From Methylobacterium gnaphalii (GTDB taxonomy: Bacteria; Pseudomonadota; Alphaproteobacteria; Rhizobiales; Beijerinckiaceae), in the NCBI RefSeq assembly GCF_007992215.1, contig NZ_BJZV01000008.1, forward strand, positions 120,375-184,374: a DNA stretch of 64,000 nucleotides, given 5' to 3'. This document shows, piece after piece, positions 45,931-54,039 of the stretch (positions are counted from its first letter, which is position 1; each line of letters begins with the position of its first letter). The position numbers were made by a program, and so were the translations under genes. The notes below the pieces were generated by a model. The model was not told the DNA's origin. It did no database searches and worked only from the letters and a program-made list of their open reading frames with translations.

Positions 45931-47028
45931 ATGGGCTTCAAATGCGGCATCGTCGGCCTGCCGAACGTCGGCAAGTCGACCCTCTTCAATGCGCTGACGC
46001 AGACGGCCGCGGCGCAGGCTGCGAACTATCCGTTCTGCACCATCGAGCCGAATGTCGGCGACGTAGCCGTGCCGGATCCCCGGCTCGATGATCTCGCCAG
46101 GATCGCGACGTCCAAGGAGATCATCCCAACCCGGCTAACCTTCGTCGACATTGCGGGTTTGGTGCGTGGCGCGTCGAAGGGGGAGGGGCTCGGCAACCAG
46201 TTCCTCGCCAACATCCGCGAATGCGACGCCATTGCCCACGTCGTGCGCTGCTTCGACGACGGCGATGTCACCCATGTCGAGGGCAAGGTCGATCCGAACG
46301 CCGACATCGAGACGATCGAGACCGAGCTGATGCTCGCTGATCTCGAAAGCCTCGAGAAGCGCGTCGTCGCCCTCGAGAAACGTGCCCGCGGCAACGACAA
46401 GGAGGCCAAGGAATTCCTCGACCTCGTCAACCGCACCCTGCCGCTGCTGCGGGACGGCAAGCCGGCCCGCGTCGTTGAGCGCAAGCCGGAGGAAGAGTTC
46501 CTGTTCCGGCAACTCGGGCTGCTCACGGCCAAGCCTGTGCTCTACGTCTGCAATGTCGACGAGGGCGATGCTGACAAGGGCAACGCCTATTCCGAGCAGG
46601 TCTTTGCGCGTGCCAAGGCCGAGAACGCAGTGGCCGTCGTCGTCTCGGCCAAGATCGAGAGCGAGATCGCGGTAATGGCGAAAGCCGACCAAGCCGACTT
46701 TCTCGAGGCGGTCGGTCTCTCGGAGCCGGGCCTGAATCGCGTCATCCGCGCCGGCTACGATCTCCTGGGCCTGATCACCTACTTTACGGCCGGCCCGAAG
46801 GAGGCCCGTGCCTGGACGATCACCAAGGGCACCCGTGCCCCCGGCGCCGCCGGCGTGATCCACTCGGATTTCGAGAAGGGTTTCATCCGCGCCGAGACGA
46901 TCGCCTTTAAGGACTATACCTCACTTAATGGTGAGGCCGGCGCCCGCGATGCCGGCAAGCTCCGACTGGAGGGCAAGGAATACGTCGTGCAGGACGGTGA
47001 CGTGCTCCACTTCCGCTTCGCCAACTAA
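45931..47028 (+). CDS. ychF: Redox-sensitive ribosome-binding ATPase YchF/OLA1
   Basis: A 365-residue Obg-related P-loop ATPase that binds 70S ribosomes and acts in stress responses. G1 is GIVGLPNVGKSTLFNALT, G2/G3 FVDIAGLVRGASKGEGLGNQF (in part), and the G4 site is YVCNVDE (NxxE rather than NKxD), which marks preference for ATP. A coiled-coil insert and the C-terminal TGS domain (AGARDAGKLRLEGKEYVVQDGDVLHFRF in part) are complete. It is followed 1 bp after the stop by nfi. Confidence 0.97.
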   Translation: MGFKCGIVGLPNVGKSTLFNALTQTAAAQAANYPFCTIEPNVGDVAVPDPRLDDLARIATSKEIIPTRLTFVDIAGLVRGASKGEGLGNQFLANIRECDAIAHVVRCFDDGDVTHVEGKVDPNADIETIETELMLADLESLEKRVVALEKRARGNDKEAKEFLDLVNRTLPLLRDGKPARVVERKPEEEFLFRQLGLLTAKPVLYVCNVDEGDADKGNAYSEQVFARAKAENAVAVVVSAKIESEIAVMAKADQADFLEAVGLSEPGLNRVIRAGYDLLGLITYFTAGPKEARAWTITKGTRAPGAAGVIHSDFEKGFIRAETIAFKDYTSLNGEAGARDAGKLRLEGKEYVVQDGDVLHFRFAN

Positions 47029-47029
47029 G

Positions 47030-47692
47030 ATGGAGCTGAACCGGCGCCACCCCTGGGAGCTGACGCCGGTTGAAGCCGTAGCCCTGCAACGCGAGCTGCG
47101 CACGGAGATCATCGCCGACCGGCCGATCAATCTCTCGGCCGTGCATCTCGTGGCGGGCGTCGATGTCAGCGTGAAGCACGAGCGCTCGCGCGCTGCCGTC
47201 GTGATCGTGACCTATCCGGGCTTCCTGGTTGTCGAGATCGCGACGGCCGAGCGGCCGACGCCGTTCCCCTACATTCCCGGCCTGCTGAGCTTCCGCGAAG
47301 GGCCGGTCCTTGAGGAAGCCTTCGAGAAGCTGAAGGCCGAGCCTGACGTCTTTCTGTTTGACGGTATGGGCACGGCGCATCCGCGCCGCATTGGAATCGC
47401 CAGCCATATGGGCCTGTGGCTGCAGCGCCCGACGATCGGCGTCGGCAAGACCCGGCTCTGCGGTACGAACGCGCCGCTCGCCGAAGAGAAGGGCGCGCAC
47501 GTCCCGCTCGTCGACCGGGGCGAGACCATTGGTGCCGTCGTCCGCACGCGAACGGCCACGCATCCGCTCTTCATCTCGCCAGGACATCTTGCCGACATCC
47601 CGAGCGCGGTTGATCTGGTGATGGGCTGCTCGCCGAAGTTTCGACTACCCGAGCCGATCCGCCTCGCGCACAACGCGGCCGGCGCGTTCTGA
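47030..47692 (+). CDS. nfi: Endonuclease V (deoxyinosine 3' endonuclease)
   Basis: EndoV nicks DNA one base 3' to deoxyinosine (from adenine deamination). The 220-residue protein has VAGVDVSVKHE (D45), PFPYIPGLLSFREGP (E90) and FLFDGMGTAHPRRIGIASHMG (D111, in part), the carboxylate triad known from the E. coli enzyme, plus IGVGKTRLCG and the C-terminal PEPIRLAHNA. ATG 47030 is 1 bp after the ychF stop TAA at 47026-47028, so it is co-transcribed. An upstream in-frame start overlaps ychF and is rejected. Confidence 0.93.
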   Translation: MELNRRHPWELTPVEAVALQRELRTEIIADRPINLSAVHLVAGVDVSVKHERSRAAVVIVTYPGFLVVEIATAERPTPFPYIPGLLSFREGPVLEEAFEKLKAEPDVFLFDGMGTAHPRRIGIASHMGLWLQRPTIGVGKTRLCGTNAPLAEEKGAHVPLVDRGETIGAVVRTRTATHPLFISPGHLADIPSAVDLVMGCSPKFRLPEPIRLAHNAAGAF

Positions 47693-47757
47693 GAGTGGTC
47701 GGCCGGTAGCTGCGCGTGTTAGCCGAAGGGCAACCCAAGCCCGCGACCGGGACCACG

Positions 47758-48750
47758 ATGCGCTTCCATCATTTCGAAGACCTCGAACCTGGCCAGGAAT
47801 TCACCGGCGGTCCCATCACGGCAACGCGCGAGGCGATGGTCGCATTCGCTAGAGAATTCGACCCACAGCCCTTTCACCTCGACGAGGTCGCGGCAAAGGC
47901 GACCTTCGTCGGCACGTTGATCGGCTCCGGCTGGCAGACCGCCTGCTATGGCATGCGCCTGCTTGCCGATGGTCTGATGCTCCAATCGAGTTCGATGGGC
48001 TCTCCGGGCATCGACGAATTGCGCTGGCTCAAACCCGTGCTGCCCGGCGACACGCTTAGCGCCACGATACGCGTCGAGGAGACCCGTCCATCCAGCTCGA
48101 AGCCGGACCGCGGGTTCGTCCGGTTCAAGCTGACGATCACCGATGGCGGGGGCGAGCCCGTGATGACGCAGGCCTTCAGTGTGATGTTCGCGCGGCGTGG
48201 CCATACACCCGCGCCGCGCAGCGTCACCTTCGAGGAGAAGCCGTTCGAACCGGTGCGCGAGGCCGACGACGCTGTTCCGCTGCCGTTCCTCGGCGAGGCG
48301 GAGATCGGTGCCTCACGCGATCTTGGACAGCACCGTTTCGAGCCCGATGCCATTATCGCTTTCGCCAAGGTTTACGATCCGCAGATCTTCCACACCGATG
48401 CCGCGGCCGCACGCGAGACCCATTTTGGCGGCCTCTGCGCCTCGGGCTGGCACACGGCCGCGGTCTGGATGAAGCGGCTGCACGCGACTTGGGCGCGGGA
48501 CATGAGGCTGACCGCAAAGCACGGGCCCGTACCACAGCTCGGGCCGTCTCCAGGGTTCAGGAACATGCGCTGGCTGCGTCCAGTCTATGCCGGCGATACG
48601 CTGCGCTACGCGACGAAGCTCGTGGGGGCGCGTGCCTCGACCTCACGGCCCGGCTGGGGCCTGGCGCACCACCACAACACGGCCGAGAACCAACGTGGCG
48701 AGCCGGTCTTTGAGTTTACCGGATCGGTCTTCTGGCAGTGGTCCGCGTAA
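47758..48750 (+). CDS. Tandem MaoC-like hydratase (two hot-dog domains)
   Basis: A 330-residue protein with two MaoC-type dehydratase domains. Domain 1 (about 5-140) has FEDLEPGQEFTGGPITATREAMVAFAREFDPQPFHLDEVAAKATFVG in parts, with the R-hydratase pattern FA..FDPQPFH.D. Domain 2 (about 160-325) has DLGQHRFEPDAIIAFAKVYDPQIFHTD and GGLCASGWHTAAVW, again with a DPQ.FH. motif, and RPVYAGDTLRYATKLVGA. The MaoC family hydrates enoyl-CoA esters; the substrate here is unknown. ATG 47758 lies 65 bp after nfi. Confidence 0.87.
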   Translation: MRFHHFEDLEPGQEFTGGPITATREAMVAFAREFDPQPFHLDEVAAKATFVGTLIGSGWQTACYGMRLLADGLMLQSSSMGSPGIDELRWLKPVLPGDTLSATIRVEETRPSSSKPDRGFVRFKLTITDGGGEPVMTQAFSVMFARRGHTPAPRSVTFEEKPFEPVREADDAVPLPFLGEAEIGASRDLGQHRFEPDAIIAFAKVYDPQIFHTDAAAARETHFGGLCASGWHTAAVWMKRLHATWARDMRLTAKHGPVPQLGPSPGFRNMRWLRPVYAGDTLRYATKLVGARASTSRPGWGLAHHHNTAENQRGEPVFEFTGSVFWQWSA

Positions 48751-48823
48751 GCCTTCGCCTCGCATAACCTCAGCCCGAACCCACATGCGGTAACGAAAAT
48801 GCTTGGCGTATGCCGAGATGCGT

Positions 48824-48831
48824 GTATATAC
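48824..48831. promoter_or_regulatory. Putative MarR operator upstream of the marR gene
   Basis: GTATATAC is a perfect 8-bp palindrome, 8 bases before the start codon of the MarR gene, inside GTGTATATACCTGC. It shares its GTA...TAC core with the 16-bp palindrome at 49277-49292. It could overlap a -10 element as well. Confidence 0.45.
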
Positions 48832-48838
48832 CTGCATT

Positions 48839-49255
48839 ATGTCGACTGACAGTCCATGCCTGTGCAGCACACTCCGCCGCATCACCCGCTCGGTGACCGC
48901 GACTTACGACGACGCACTCAAGCCGGTTGACCTCCGGATCACCCAATTCTCGGTGTTGCGAACACTATCACGACTGGGCCCGGTCTCGGTCACGCGACTC
49001 GCTTTGGAGACCGCCCTCGATCGCTCGACCATGGGCCGCAACCTCGATCCGTTGGAACGCCGCGGCCTCGTACGGCTCGACGTAGGAGAAGCCGATCAGC
49101 GCGAGCGCATCGTGCATCTAACCGAAGCCGGCATCGCGGCCATCGAGAAGGCATTACCGTATTGGCGCGAGGCTCAAAGCCGGTTGTCCGAAGCCATGGG
49201 GCCGTCAACTTTCACCGCGATCGCCAACAAACTGGCTGCGCTTCAGCAGCCCTGA
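48839..49255 (+). CDS. MarR-family transcriptional regulator
   Basis: A 138-residue winged-helix regulator. Sequence after MSTDSPCLCSTLRRITRSVT is typical of MarR: LKPVDLRITQFSVLRTLSRLG (in part), VSVTRLALETALDRSTMGRNLDPLERRGLV (helix-turn-helix region in parts) and DQRERIVHLTEAG (wing). Two early cysteines (CLC) may sense oxidants. ATG 48839 is chosen; ATGs at 48803 and 48818 are in frame but lie upstream of a palindromic site. It is followed by the tautomerase gene with a matching palindrome between them. Confidence 0.88.
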   Translation: MSTDSPCLCSTLRRITRSVTATYDDALKPVDLRITQFSVLRTLSRLGPVSVTRLALETALDRSTMGRNLDPLERRGLVRLDVGEADQRERIVHLTEAGIAAIEKALPYWREAQSRLSEAMGPSTFTAIANKLAALQQP

Positions 49256-49276
49256 TCGTCTTTCATTTGCGCAGGA

Positions 49277-49292
49277 ACGGGTATGTACCCGT
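49277..49292. promoter_or_regulatory. Palindromic operator before the tautomerase gene
   Basis: ACGGGTA-TG-TACCCGT, perfect 7-bp arms with a 2-base spacer, directly before the Shine-Dalgarno AAGGAGGA and the ATG at 49305. The GTA/TAC core also appears before the MarR gene. The position fits a repressor site that blocks transcription or ribosome access. Confidence 0.6.
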
Positions 49293-49304
49293 AAGGAGGA
49301 AACT

Positions 49305-49685
49305 ATGCCCCTGGCACGCATCGATCTGGTCGAAGGCAAGTCCGCCGAGCACCGCCGCACCATCGGCGACGTCGTCTACGAGGCGATCGTCTCGGCGCTC
49401 GGCGCACCGAAGGACGACCGCTTTCAAATCATCACCGAGCACCCCGCCGCCGACCTGATCATCGATCCGAACTATCTCGGCATTCAGCGCACGCCCGACT
49501 GCGTCGTGATCCAGCTCACCTTGAATGCTGGTCGCACCCTCGAGAAGAAACAGGCCTTCTACAAGCAGGTCGCCGATGGCCTGCACGAGCGGCTGGGTCT
49601 GCGCCGCGAGGATGTGTTCATCAGCCTCGTCGAAGTCGTGAAGGAGAACTGGTCCTTCGGGAACGGCGAGGCGCAGTACGCCTGA
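49305..49685 (+). CDS. Tautomerase family protein (Tautomerase_2 type)
   Basis: A 126-residue 4-oxalocrotonate tautomerase-superfamily protein with the catalytic N-terminal proline (P2 in MPLARIDLVEGKSAEHRRTI). A second half (VIQLTLNAGRTLEKKQAFYKQVADGL, in parts, and REDVFISLVEVVKENWSFGNG) repeats the fold. Enzymes of this group tautomerise phenylpyruvate-like or haloacrylate-like compounds; no substrate can be named. A strong ribosome binding site and palindromic operator precede it, and the MarR gene upstream is the likely repressor. Confidence 0.86.
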   Translation: MPLARIDLVEGKSAEHRRTIGDVVYEAIVSALGAPKDDRFQIITEHPAADLIIDPNYLGIQRTPDCVVIQLTLNAGRTLEKKQAFYKQVADGLHERLGLRREDVFISLVEVVKENWSFGNGEAQYA

Positions 49686-49694
49686 GCGAATTCT

Positions 49695-49808
49695 CCGTCA
49701 TTCCGGGGCCGTGCAGCCGGATCGAGATCCTAAGATCGGCCTCACCGTCATGCCCCGCATCCTCTGTGGAATCAGGGTTCTCGCCTCCCGAGAGCCCCGC
49801 AATGACGG
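49695..49808. repeat. Dispersed palindromic repeat, 114 bp, with near-perfect inverted ends
   Basis: The left end CCGTCATTCCGGGGC (49695-49709) and the right end GCCCCGCAATGACGG (49794-49808) are inverted copies with one mismatch. The core GTCATTCCGGGG is the same as at 3312-3357. It lies between the tautomerase and MFS transporter genes. Confidence 0.7.
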
Positions 49809-49862
49809 CGGGATTTTTGCCGTCGATCACACCCGTCGCCGACCTTCCTAAGCAGGACGACC

Positions 49863-51167
49863 ATGTCTGCATCCCCCACTATTCCGACAGGCACGGGCCG
49901 CCTCCATTACGCTTGGGTCGTGGCTGCCATCACATTCATCGTACTGCTGGTCGGAGCCGGGATCCGCGCGACGCCCGGCATCATGATCGTCCCTTGGGAG
50001 CGCGAGTTCGGCTGGTCGGCGGCCACGATCAGCGTCGCGATCGCGGCGAACATCTTCCTGTACGGCATGATTGGGCCCTTCGCGGTGGCGATCATCGAGC
50101 GCTTCGGTCTGCGCCGTTCGGTCTGCACTGCCCTCCTCATTCTCGCTGCGGGCACGGCCGCGACCACTTGGATGAATGCGCCCTGGCAGATGCTGCTGCT
50201 CTGGGGAATCGTTGTCGGCTCGGGCTCGGGCATGGTCGCGAACGTGCTTGGCGCGACCGTGGCGAACCGCTGGTTCACGCGCCATCGTGGGCTCGTGCTC
50301 GGCCTGCTGACGGCAAGCAGCGCTACGGGACAGCTTGTCTTCCTGCCAATGCTGGCAAGCCTCGCCGTCGCCCAGGGCTGGCGCGCCGTCTCGCTCGCCG
50401 TGGCCGCAGCCGCCCTGGCCCTGGTGCCACTTGCCAGCCTGCTCCTGCGCGATCGCCCGTCCGATCTCGGTCTGCCGCGCTACGGAGAGGCCGAGGTGAA
50501 GCCGCCCATCGCGGATGGCGTGAACCCGGCGAAGCGCGCCCTCCGGGGCCTCGCCATGGGCCTGCGCTCCAAGGATTTCTGGCTGCTCTCAGGCACCTTC
50601 TTTATCTGCGGCGCCTCGACCAACGGGCTCGTCGGCACGCATCTGATCCCCGCCTGCATCGACCACAACATTCCCGAGGTCACCGCCGCCGGCCTACTGG
50701 CGCTGATGGGCCTTTGCGACCTCGTCGGCACCACCGCCTCGGGCTGGCTCACCGACCGCTTCGACAGCCGCAAGCTGCTCGCCTGGTACTACGCGCTGCG
50801 AGGGCTCTCGCTGATTTTCCTGCCCTATTCCTTCGACGTCAGCTTCTACGGCCTGTCGCTGTTCGCGGTTTTCTACGGCCTCGATTGGATTGCCACCGTA
50901 CCGCCGACCGTGGACCTCGCCGGCCGAGCCTTTGGTGAGGAGAATGCCGCGCTGATGTTCGGCTGGATCGCCGCCATGCATCAGATCGGCGCGGCGGCGG
51001 CTGCTTCTCTCGCGGGGGTGGTGCGCACCAATACCGGTGACTATTTTGCCGCCTTCGTCTCAGCCGGCCTGCTCTGCCTAGTCGCGGCGCTGATGGCGTT
51101 GTTCGTCGGAGGCTCGCGTGCGGCGGACGAGCCGTTCCTGGCAGGACCGCAGCCGGCAGGGGCATAG
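49863..51167 (+). CDS. Major facilitator superfamily transporter (monocarboxylate/oxalate-like)
   Basis: A 434-residue MFS protein with about 12 hydrophobic helices, for example WVVAAITFIVLLVGAGIRATP and VALSFLPMLASLAVAQGWRAV-type segments. Conserved MFS features include the charged loop DRFDSRKLL between helices 8 and 9 and the helix FFICGASTNGLVGTHL. Sequences of this kind are annotated as monocarboxylate or oxalate/formate-like transporters; the substrate is not clear. ATG 49863 is in a stretch free of a strong ribosome binding site (TAAGCAGGACGACC precedes it). No neighbouring metabolic gene reveals the substrate. Confidence 0.88.
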   Translation: MSASPTIPTGTGRLHYAWVVAAITFIVLLVGAGIRATPGIMIVPWEREFGWSAATISVAIAANIFLYGMIGPFAVAIIERFGLRRSVCTALLILAAGTAATTWMNAPWQMLLLWGIVVGSGSGMVANVLGATVANRWFTRHRGLVLGLLTASSATGQLVFLPMLASLAVAQGWRAVSLAVAAAALALVPLASLLLRDRPSDLGLPRYGEAEVKPPIADGVNPAKRALRGLAMGLRSKDFWLLSGTFFICGASTNGLVGTHLIPACIDHNIPEVTAAGLLALMGLCDLVGTTASGWLTDRFDSRKLLAWYYALRGLSLIFLPYSFDVSFYGLSLFAVFYGLDWIATVPPTVDLAGRAFGEENAALMFGWIAAMHQIGAAAAASLAGVVRTNTGDYFAAFVSAGLLCLVAALMALFVGGSRAADEPFLAGPQPAGA

Positions 51168-51207
51168 GAGACGACACACCGAGCAGCCGCGCAGGTTGGA
51201 GATGCGC

Positions 51208-51885
51208 ATGATCGTGAACCTGATCGTCCAGATCGTGCTCTGGTTCGGCGGTATCGGCGTGATCCTGTTCGGTCTCGCCGGTACCCTTCGCTGGATGGGC
51301 GCATGGGTCTTTCTGGCCGAGCTCACCTCCTGTGGGCTGGTCTCGGGTCTTCTGCTCGCCAAGCACGATCCTGCCCTACTGAAGGAGCGTCTGCGGCTGG
51401 CGCCCGCTGAAGGCCAGCCGGTGCAGGATAAGCAGCTGATGGTGATGCTCTTCGCGACGATGCTCGCGTGGCTGATCGTCATGCCGCTCGACGCTGTCCG
51501 CTTCGGCTGGTCGTGGGTTCCGGTCTGGCTGAAAGTCGTCGGAGCGATCGGGCTTCCACTGTCGATGTGGATCACCTACCGGACATTCCGCGCGAATAGC
51601 TTCGCGGTGCCCACGGTGCGGATCCAGCGAGAGCGTGGGCACGCGCTTATCACGAGTGGCCCTTACGCCTATGTCCGGCACCCGATGTATGCCGGCGCGC
51701 TCATCATGTTCGCGAGCACGTCTCTGCTGCTAGGCTCTTGGTGGGCTTTGGCTCTTCTGCCCGTCTTTCTTGCGTTGTTCGGCGTGCGCACAGGCCTCGA
51801 GGAACGAACCTTGCGCACCGGTTTGGACGGCTACGACACCTATACAGCTCGCGTGCGCTACCGTCTCATACCCGGGATCTGGTAG
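51208..51885 (+). CDS. Isoprenylcysteine carboxyl methyltransferase family membrane protein
   Basis: A 225-residue membrane protein of the ICMT/PEMT family. Four or five hydrophobic helices (LIVQIVLWFGGIGVILFGLAG, MVMLFATMLAWLIVMPLDAV and others) are followed by the SAM-binding end VRIQRERGHALITSGPYAYVRHPMYAGAL (in parts), where GPY.YVRHPMY is the family signature, and EERTLRTGLDGYDTYTARVRYRLIPGIW in pieces. The acceptor molecule is unknown: bacterial members methylate lipids or small thiols. ATG 51208 has GGAG six bases upstream. Confidence 0.85.
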   Translation: MIVNLIVQIVLWFGGIGVILFGLAGTLRWMGAWVFLAELTSCGLVSGLLLAKHDPALLKERLRLAPAEGQPVQDKQLMVMLFATMLAWLIVMPLDAVRFGWSWVPVWLKVVGAIGLPLSMWITYRTFRANSFAVPTVRIQRERGHALITSGPYAYVRHPMYAGALIMFASTSLLLGSWWALALLPVFLALFGVRTGLEERTLRTGLDGYDTYTARVRYRLIPGIW

Positions 51886-51890
51886 CAGCG

Positions 51891-52184
51891 TCAGGCACTG
51901 GCGAAGGCGATAAGACCCGCCACCGCGACCACGCCGACGACGAAGGAGAGGATGACACCGCTCCACCAGCCGCGCCACGCGCAGAGCATGGCGGGCAGGA
52001 CGAAGACCACCATCAGCACGGTGGTCACCCCGGCAAGGTCCAATGTCAGAGATCGCCCCGAATGACCCGCTTTGATCAGCATCGCCGCAAGCAGGCTGAT
52101 GAGCCAGAAGCTGCCGGCTACTGAGCCGAAGGCGAGCATGGCCGACCGGGCGCTGGCGCGGCCGCGTGGTGTCAGGATGAGCAT
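51891..52184 (-). CDS. Small hydrophobic membrane protein (97 aa)
   Basis: A 97-residue protein with about three hydrophobic helices (MLAFGSVAGSFWLISLLAAML, VTTVLMVVFVLPAMLCAWRG, ILSFVVGVVAVAGLIAFAS). No family is recognised. ATG is at 52182-52184; a longer frame to 52241 is possible but begins in sequence without a ribosome binding site. Its stop is 5 bp from the stop of the convergent ICMT-like gene. Confidence 0.65.
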   Translation of the reverse strand: MLILTPRGRASARSAMLAFGSVAGSFWLISLLAAMLIKAGHSGRSLTLDLAGVTTVLMVVFVLPAMLCAWRGWWSGVILSFVVGVVAVAGLIAFASA

Positions 52185-52292
52185 CGGCACAGACCGTCGT
52201 GGATGCCGACTCCGGGGTCGGCGTTGCCGCGGTGATGGCAAACGACGACCGCGATGACTGTGATCTATCGCACTGGACTTGACGAATACCGC

Positions 52293-53390
52293 TCAGGCGG
52301 CCTGCTTCCGCTCCGGATACAATGAAAGCAGCCCATCCGTGCTTGGCTCCGCGATGCCGCGCTCGGTGATGATGCCGGTGACAAGCCGCGCCGGGGTTAC
52401 ATCGAAGGCCGGATTAGCCACGGGACTGCCCGGCGACACCACCTGCACAGTGGCGAAGCCGCCCTCGTCAGTACGCCCGGTCATGTGGCTAACCTCGCGC
52501 CCGTCTCGCTCCTCGATCGGGATCTCAGCGACGCCGTCGTTCAGGGTCCAGTCAATCGTTGAGAAGGGCAGGGCAGCGTAGAACGGTACGCGGTTGTCGT
52601 GCGCGGCAAGCGCTTTCAGGTAAGTGCCGATCTTGTTGCAGACGTCGCCGCTCGCGGTCGTACGGTCCGAGCCGACGATGCAGATATCAACCTGCGCGTG
52701 CTGCATCAGGTGGCCGCCGGCGTTGTCGGCGATCACGGTGTGCGGCACGCCGTGGGCATTGAGTTCGAAGGCGGTAAGGGCAGCACCCTGGTTGCGGGGG
52801 CGGGTCTCATCGACCCAGACATGAACCGGCACTCCAGCATCATGCGCCACGTAGATCGGCGCAAGGGCAGTCCCCCAGTCGACAGTGGCGAGCCACCCGG
52901 CATTGCAGTGGGTCAACACGTTGACCGGCCCGTCCTTCCGGTCCGCGATGGCGGAGAGGAGGCGCGCGCCGTGCTCGCCGATCGAGCGGCAACTCGCCAC
53001 GTCCTCGTCGGCGATGCGGGCAGCCTCCGCGTAGGCGAGGACCTCGCGATCCTGCTCAGGCGCCGCGCGCAGGAGAGCAGCCGCGCGGTCGAGCGCCCAA
53101 CGCAGGTTGATCGCCGTCGGCCGCGTCGCAGCCAGCGCGGCAACGGCACGCTCGATATTCTCGGACGAAGCATCCTCGCGCATCGCCAGCGCCAAACCGT
53201 ATGCGGCAGTCACGCCGATCAGTGGCGCGCCGCGCACCACCATGGTGCGGATTGCGCGCGCGGCGTCATCCATGGTGGCGAGGCGCTGAAGCTCGAAGGC
53301 AAAGGGCAAGCGGGTCTGGTCGATCACCTCAACCGCTGCGCCGTCTTTGTCCGGGAAGATGGTGCGGTAGTGCCGGCCGTCGATCTTCAT
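52293..53390 (-). CDS. mtnA: Methylthioribose-1-phosphate isomerase
   Basis: MtnA converts 5-methylthioribose-1-phosphate to methylthioribulose-1-phosphate in methionine salvage. The 365-residue protein has [41 protein letters not shown] (in part, catalytic C162), [17 protein letters not shown] and [20 protein letters not shown] (catalytic D242). It belongs to the eIF2B-like family. The ATG at 53390 fits the family start; a GTG at 53435 is the alternative. No other methionine salvage genes (mtnK, mtnB and others) are next to it. Confidence 0.93.
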   Translation of the reverse strand: MKIDGRHYRTIFPDKDGAAVEVIDQTRLPFAFELQRLATMDDAARAIRTMVVRGAPLIGVTAAYGLALAMREDASSENIERAVAALAATRPTAINLRWALDRAAALLRAAPEQDREVLAYAEAARIADEDVASCRSIGEHGARLLSAIADRKDGPVNVLTHCNAGWLATVDWGTALAPIYVAHDAGVPVHVWVDETRPRNQGAALTAFELNAHGVPHTVIADNAGGHLMQHAQVDICIVGSDRTTASGDVCNKIGTYLKALAAHDNRVPFYAALPFSTIDWTLNDGVAEIPIEERDGREVSHMTGRTDEGGFATVQVVSPGSPVANPAFDVTPARLVTGIITERGIAEPSTDGLLSLYPERKQAA

Positions 53391-53568
53391 GCCCTGAAAT
53401 ACCCTGCCATCATTGTGATCCCACGGAAGCCTCACGGCCGCCGGTTCGCGCCTCTTGGCACAGTTCAGTCATCTGCTTGACTGTGGACGAGTACGCCTGC
53501 CCATGCCGCTTTACGGTAAATTACGGCATTCTGCTGATGACCACGATCGGTCGAAGGAGAGTTTCGCC

Positions 53569-53883
53569 ATGTCGGATCATCTCGAGGACGTAAAGAAATA
53601 CGCCAAGGCACCTGTCAACGAGAAGGCGGTCGAAGGTCTTGCGAAGACCTACCGGCTGGTACTCTCCAAAGCCGATTCACGCTACGTCGCTGCCTCGGAC
53701 AAGGCGGAGTTGGAGACGGTCCGCAAGAACTTTCTTGAGAAGAAGCTCGGTCTGTCCGGCCCCGACCTGGACGCCTCGATCAAAGCCGTCGCGGAGAAGA
53801 TGAAGGGCTCACGCAGCAAGTCTCGCCTGACCTTCTATTACCTCCTCGCCGAGCATCATGGGAAGCTCGATACCTTCACCTGA
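53569..53883 (+). CDS. DUF2853 family small protein
   Basis: A 104-residue soluble helical protein: MSDHLEDVKKYAKAPVNEKAV, then VEGLAKTYRLVLSKADSRYVAASD and LGLSGPDLDASIKAVAEKMKGSRSKSRLTFYYLLAEHHGKLDTF (in part). The N-terminal DVKKY and the C-terminal RLTFYYLLAEH match DUF2853, of unknown function. AAGGAGA lies nine bases before the ATG at 53569. Confidence 0.82.
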   Translation: MSDHLEDVKKYAKAPVNEKAVEGLAKTYRLVLSKADSRYVAASDKAELETVRKNFLEKKLGLSGPDLDASIKAVAEKMKGSRSKSRLTFYYLLAEHHGKLDTFT

Positions 53884-54039
53884 ACAGTGACAGCGCCTTC
53901 TGCGACGAAGGAGCGATCGGCGAGGCAATCCAACCCGATATGAGCGAAGGGCAGGATTGCTTCGCGAGAGCGTCGCTGACGGCCGCCCGGCATATCGGGC
54001 CTAGGCTCCCCCGGACCACCGAAAGATAGGCAGAAATCT

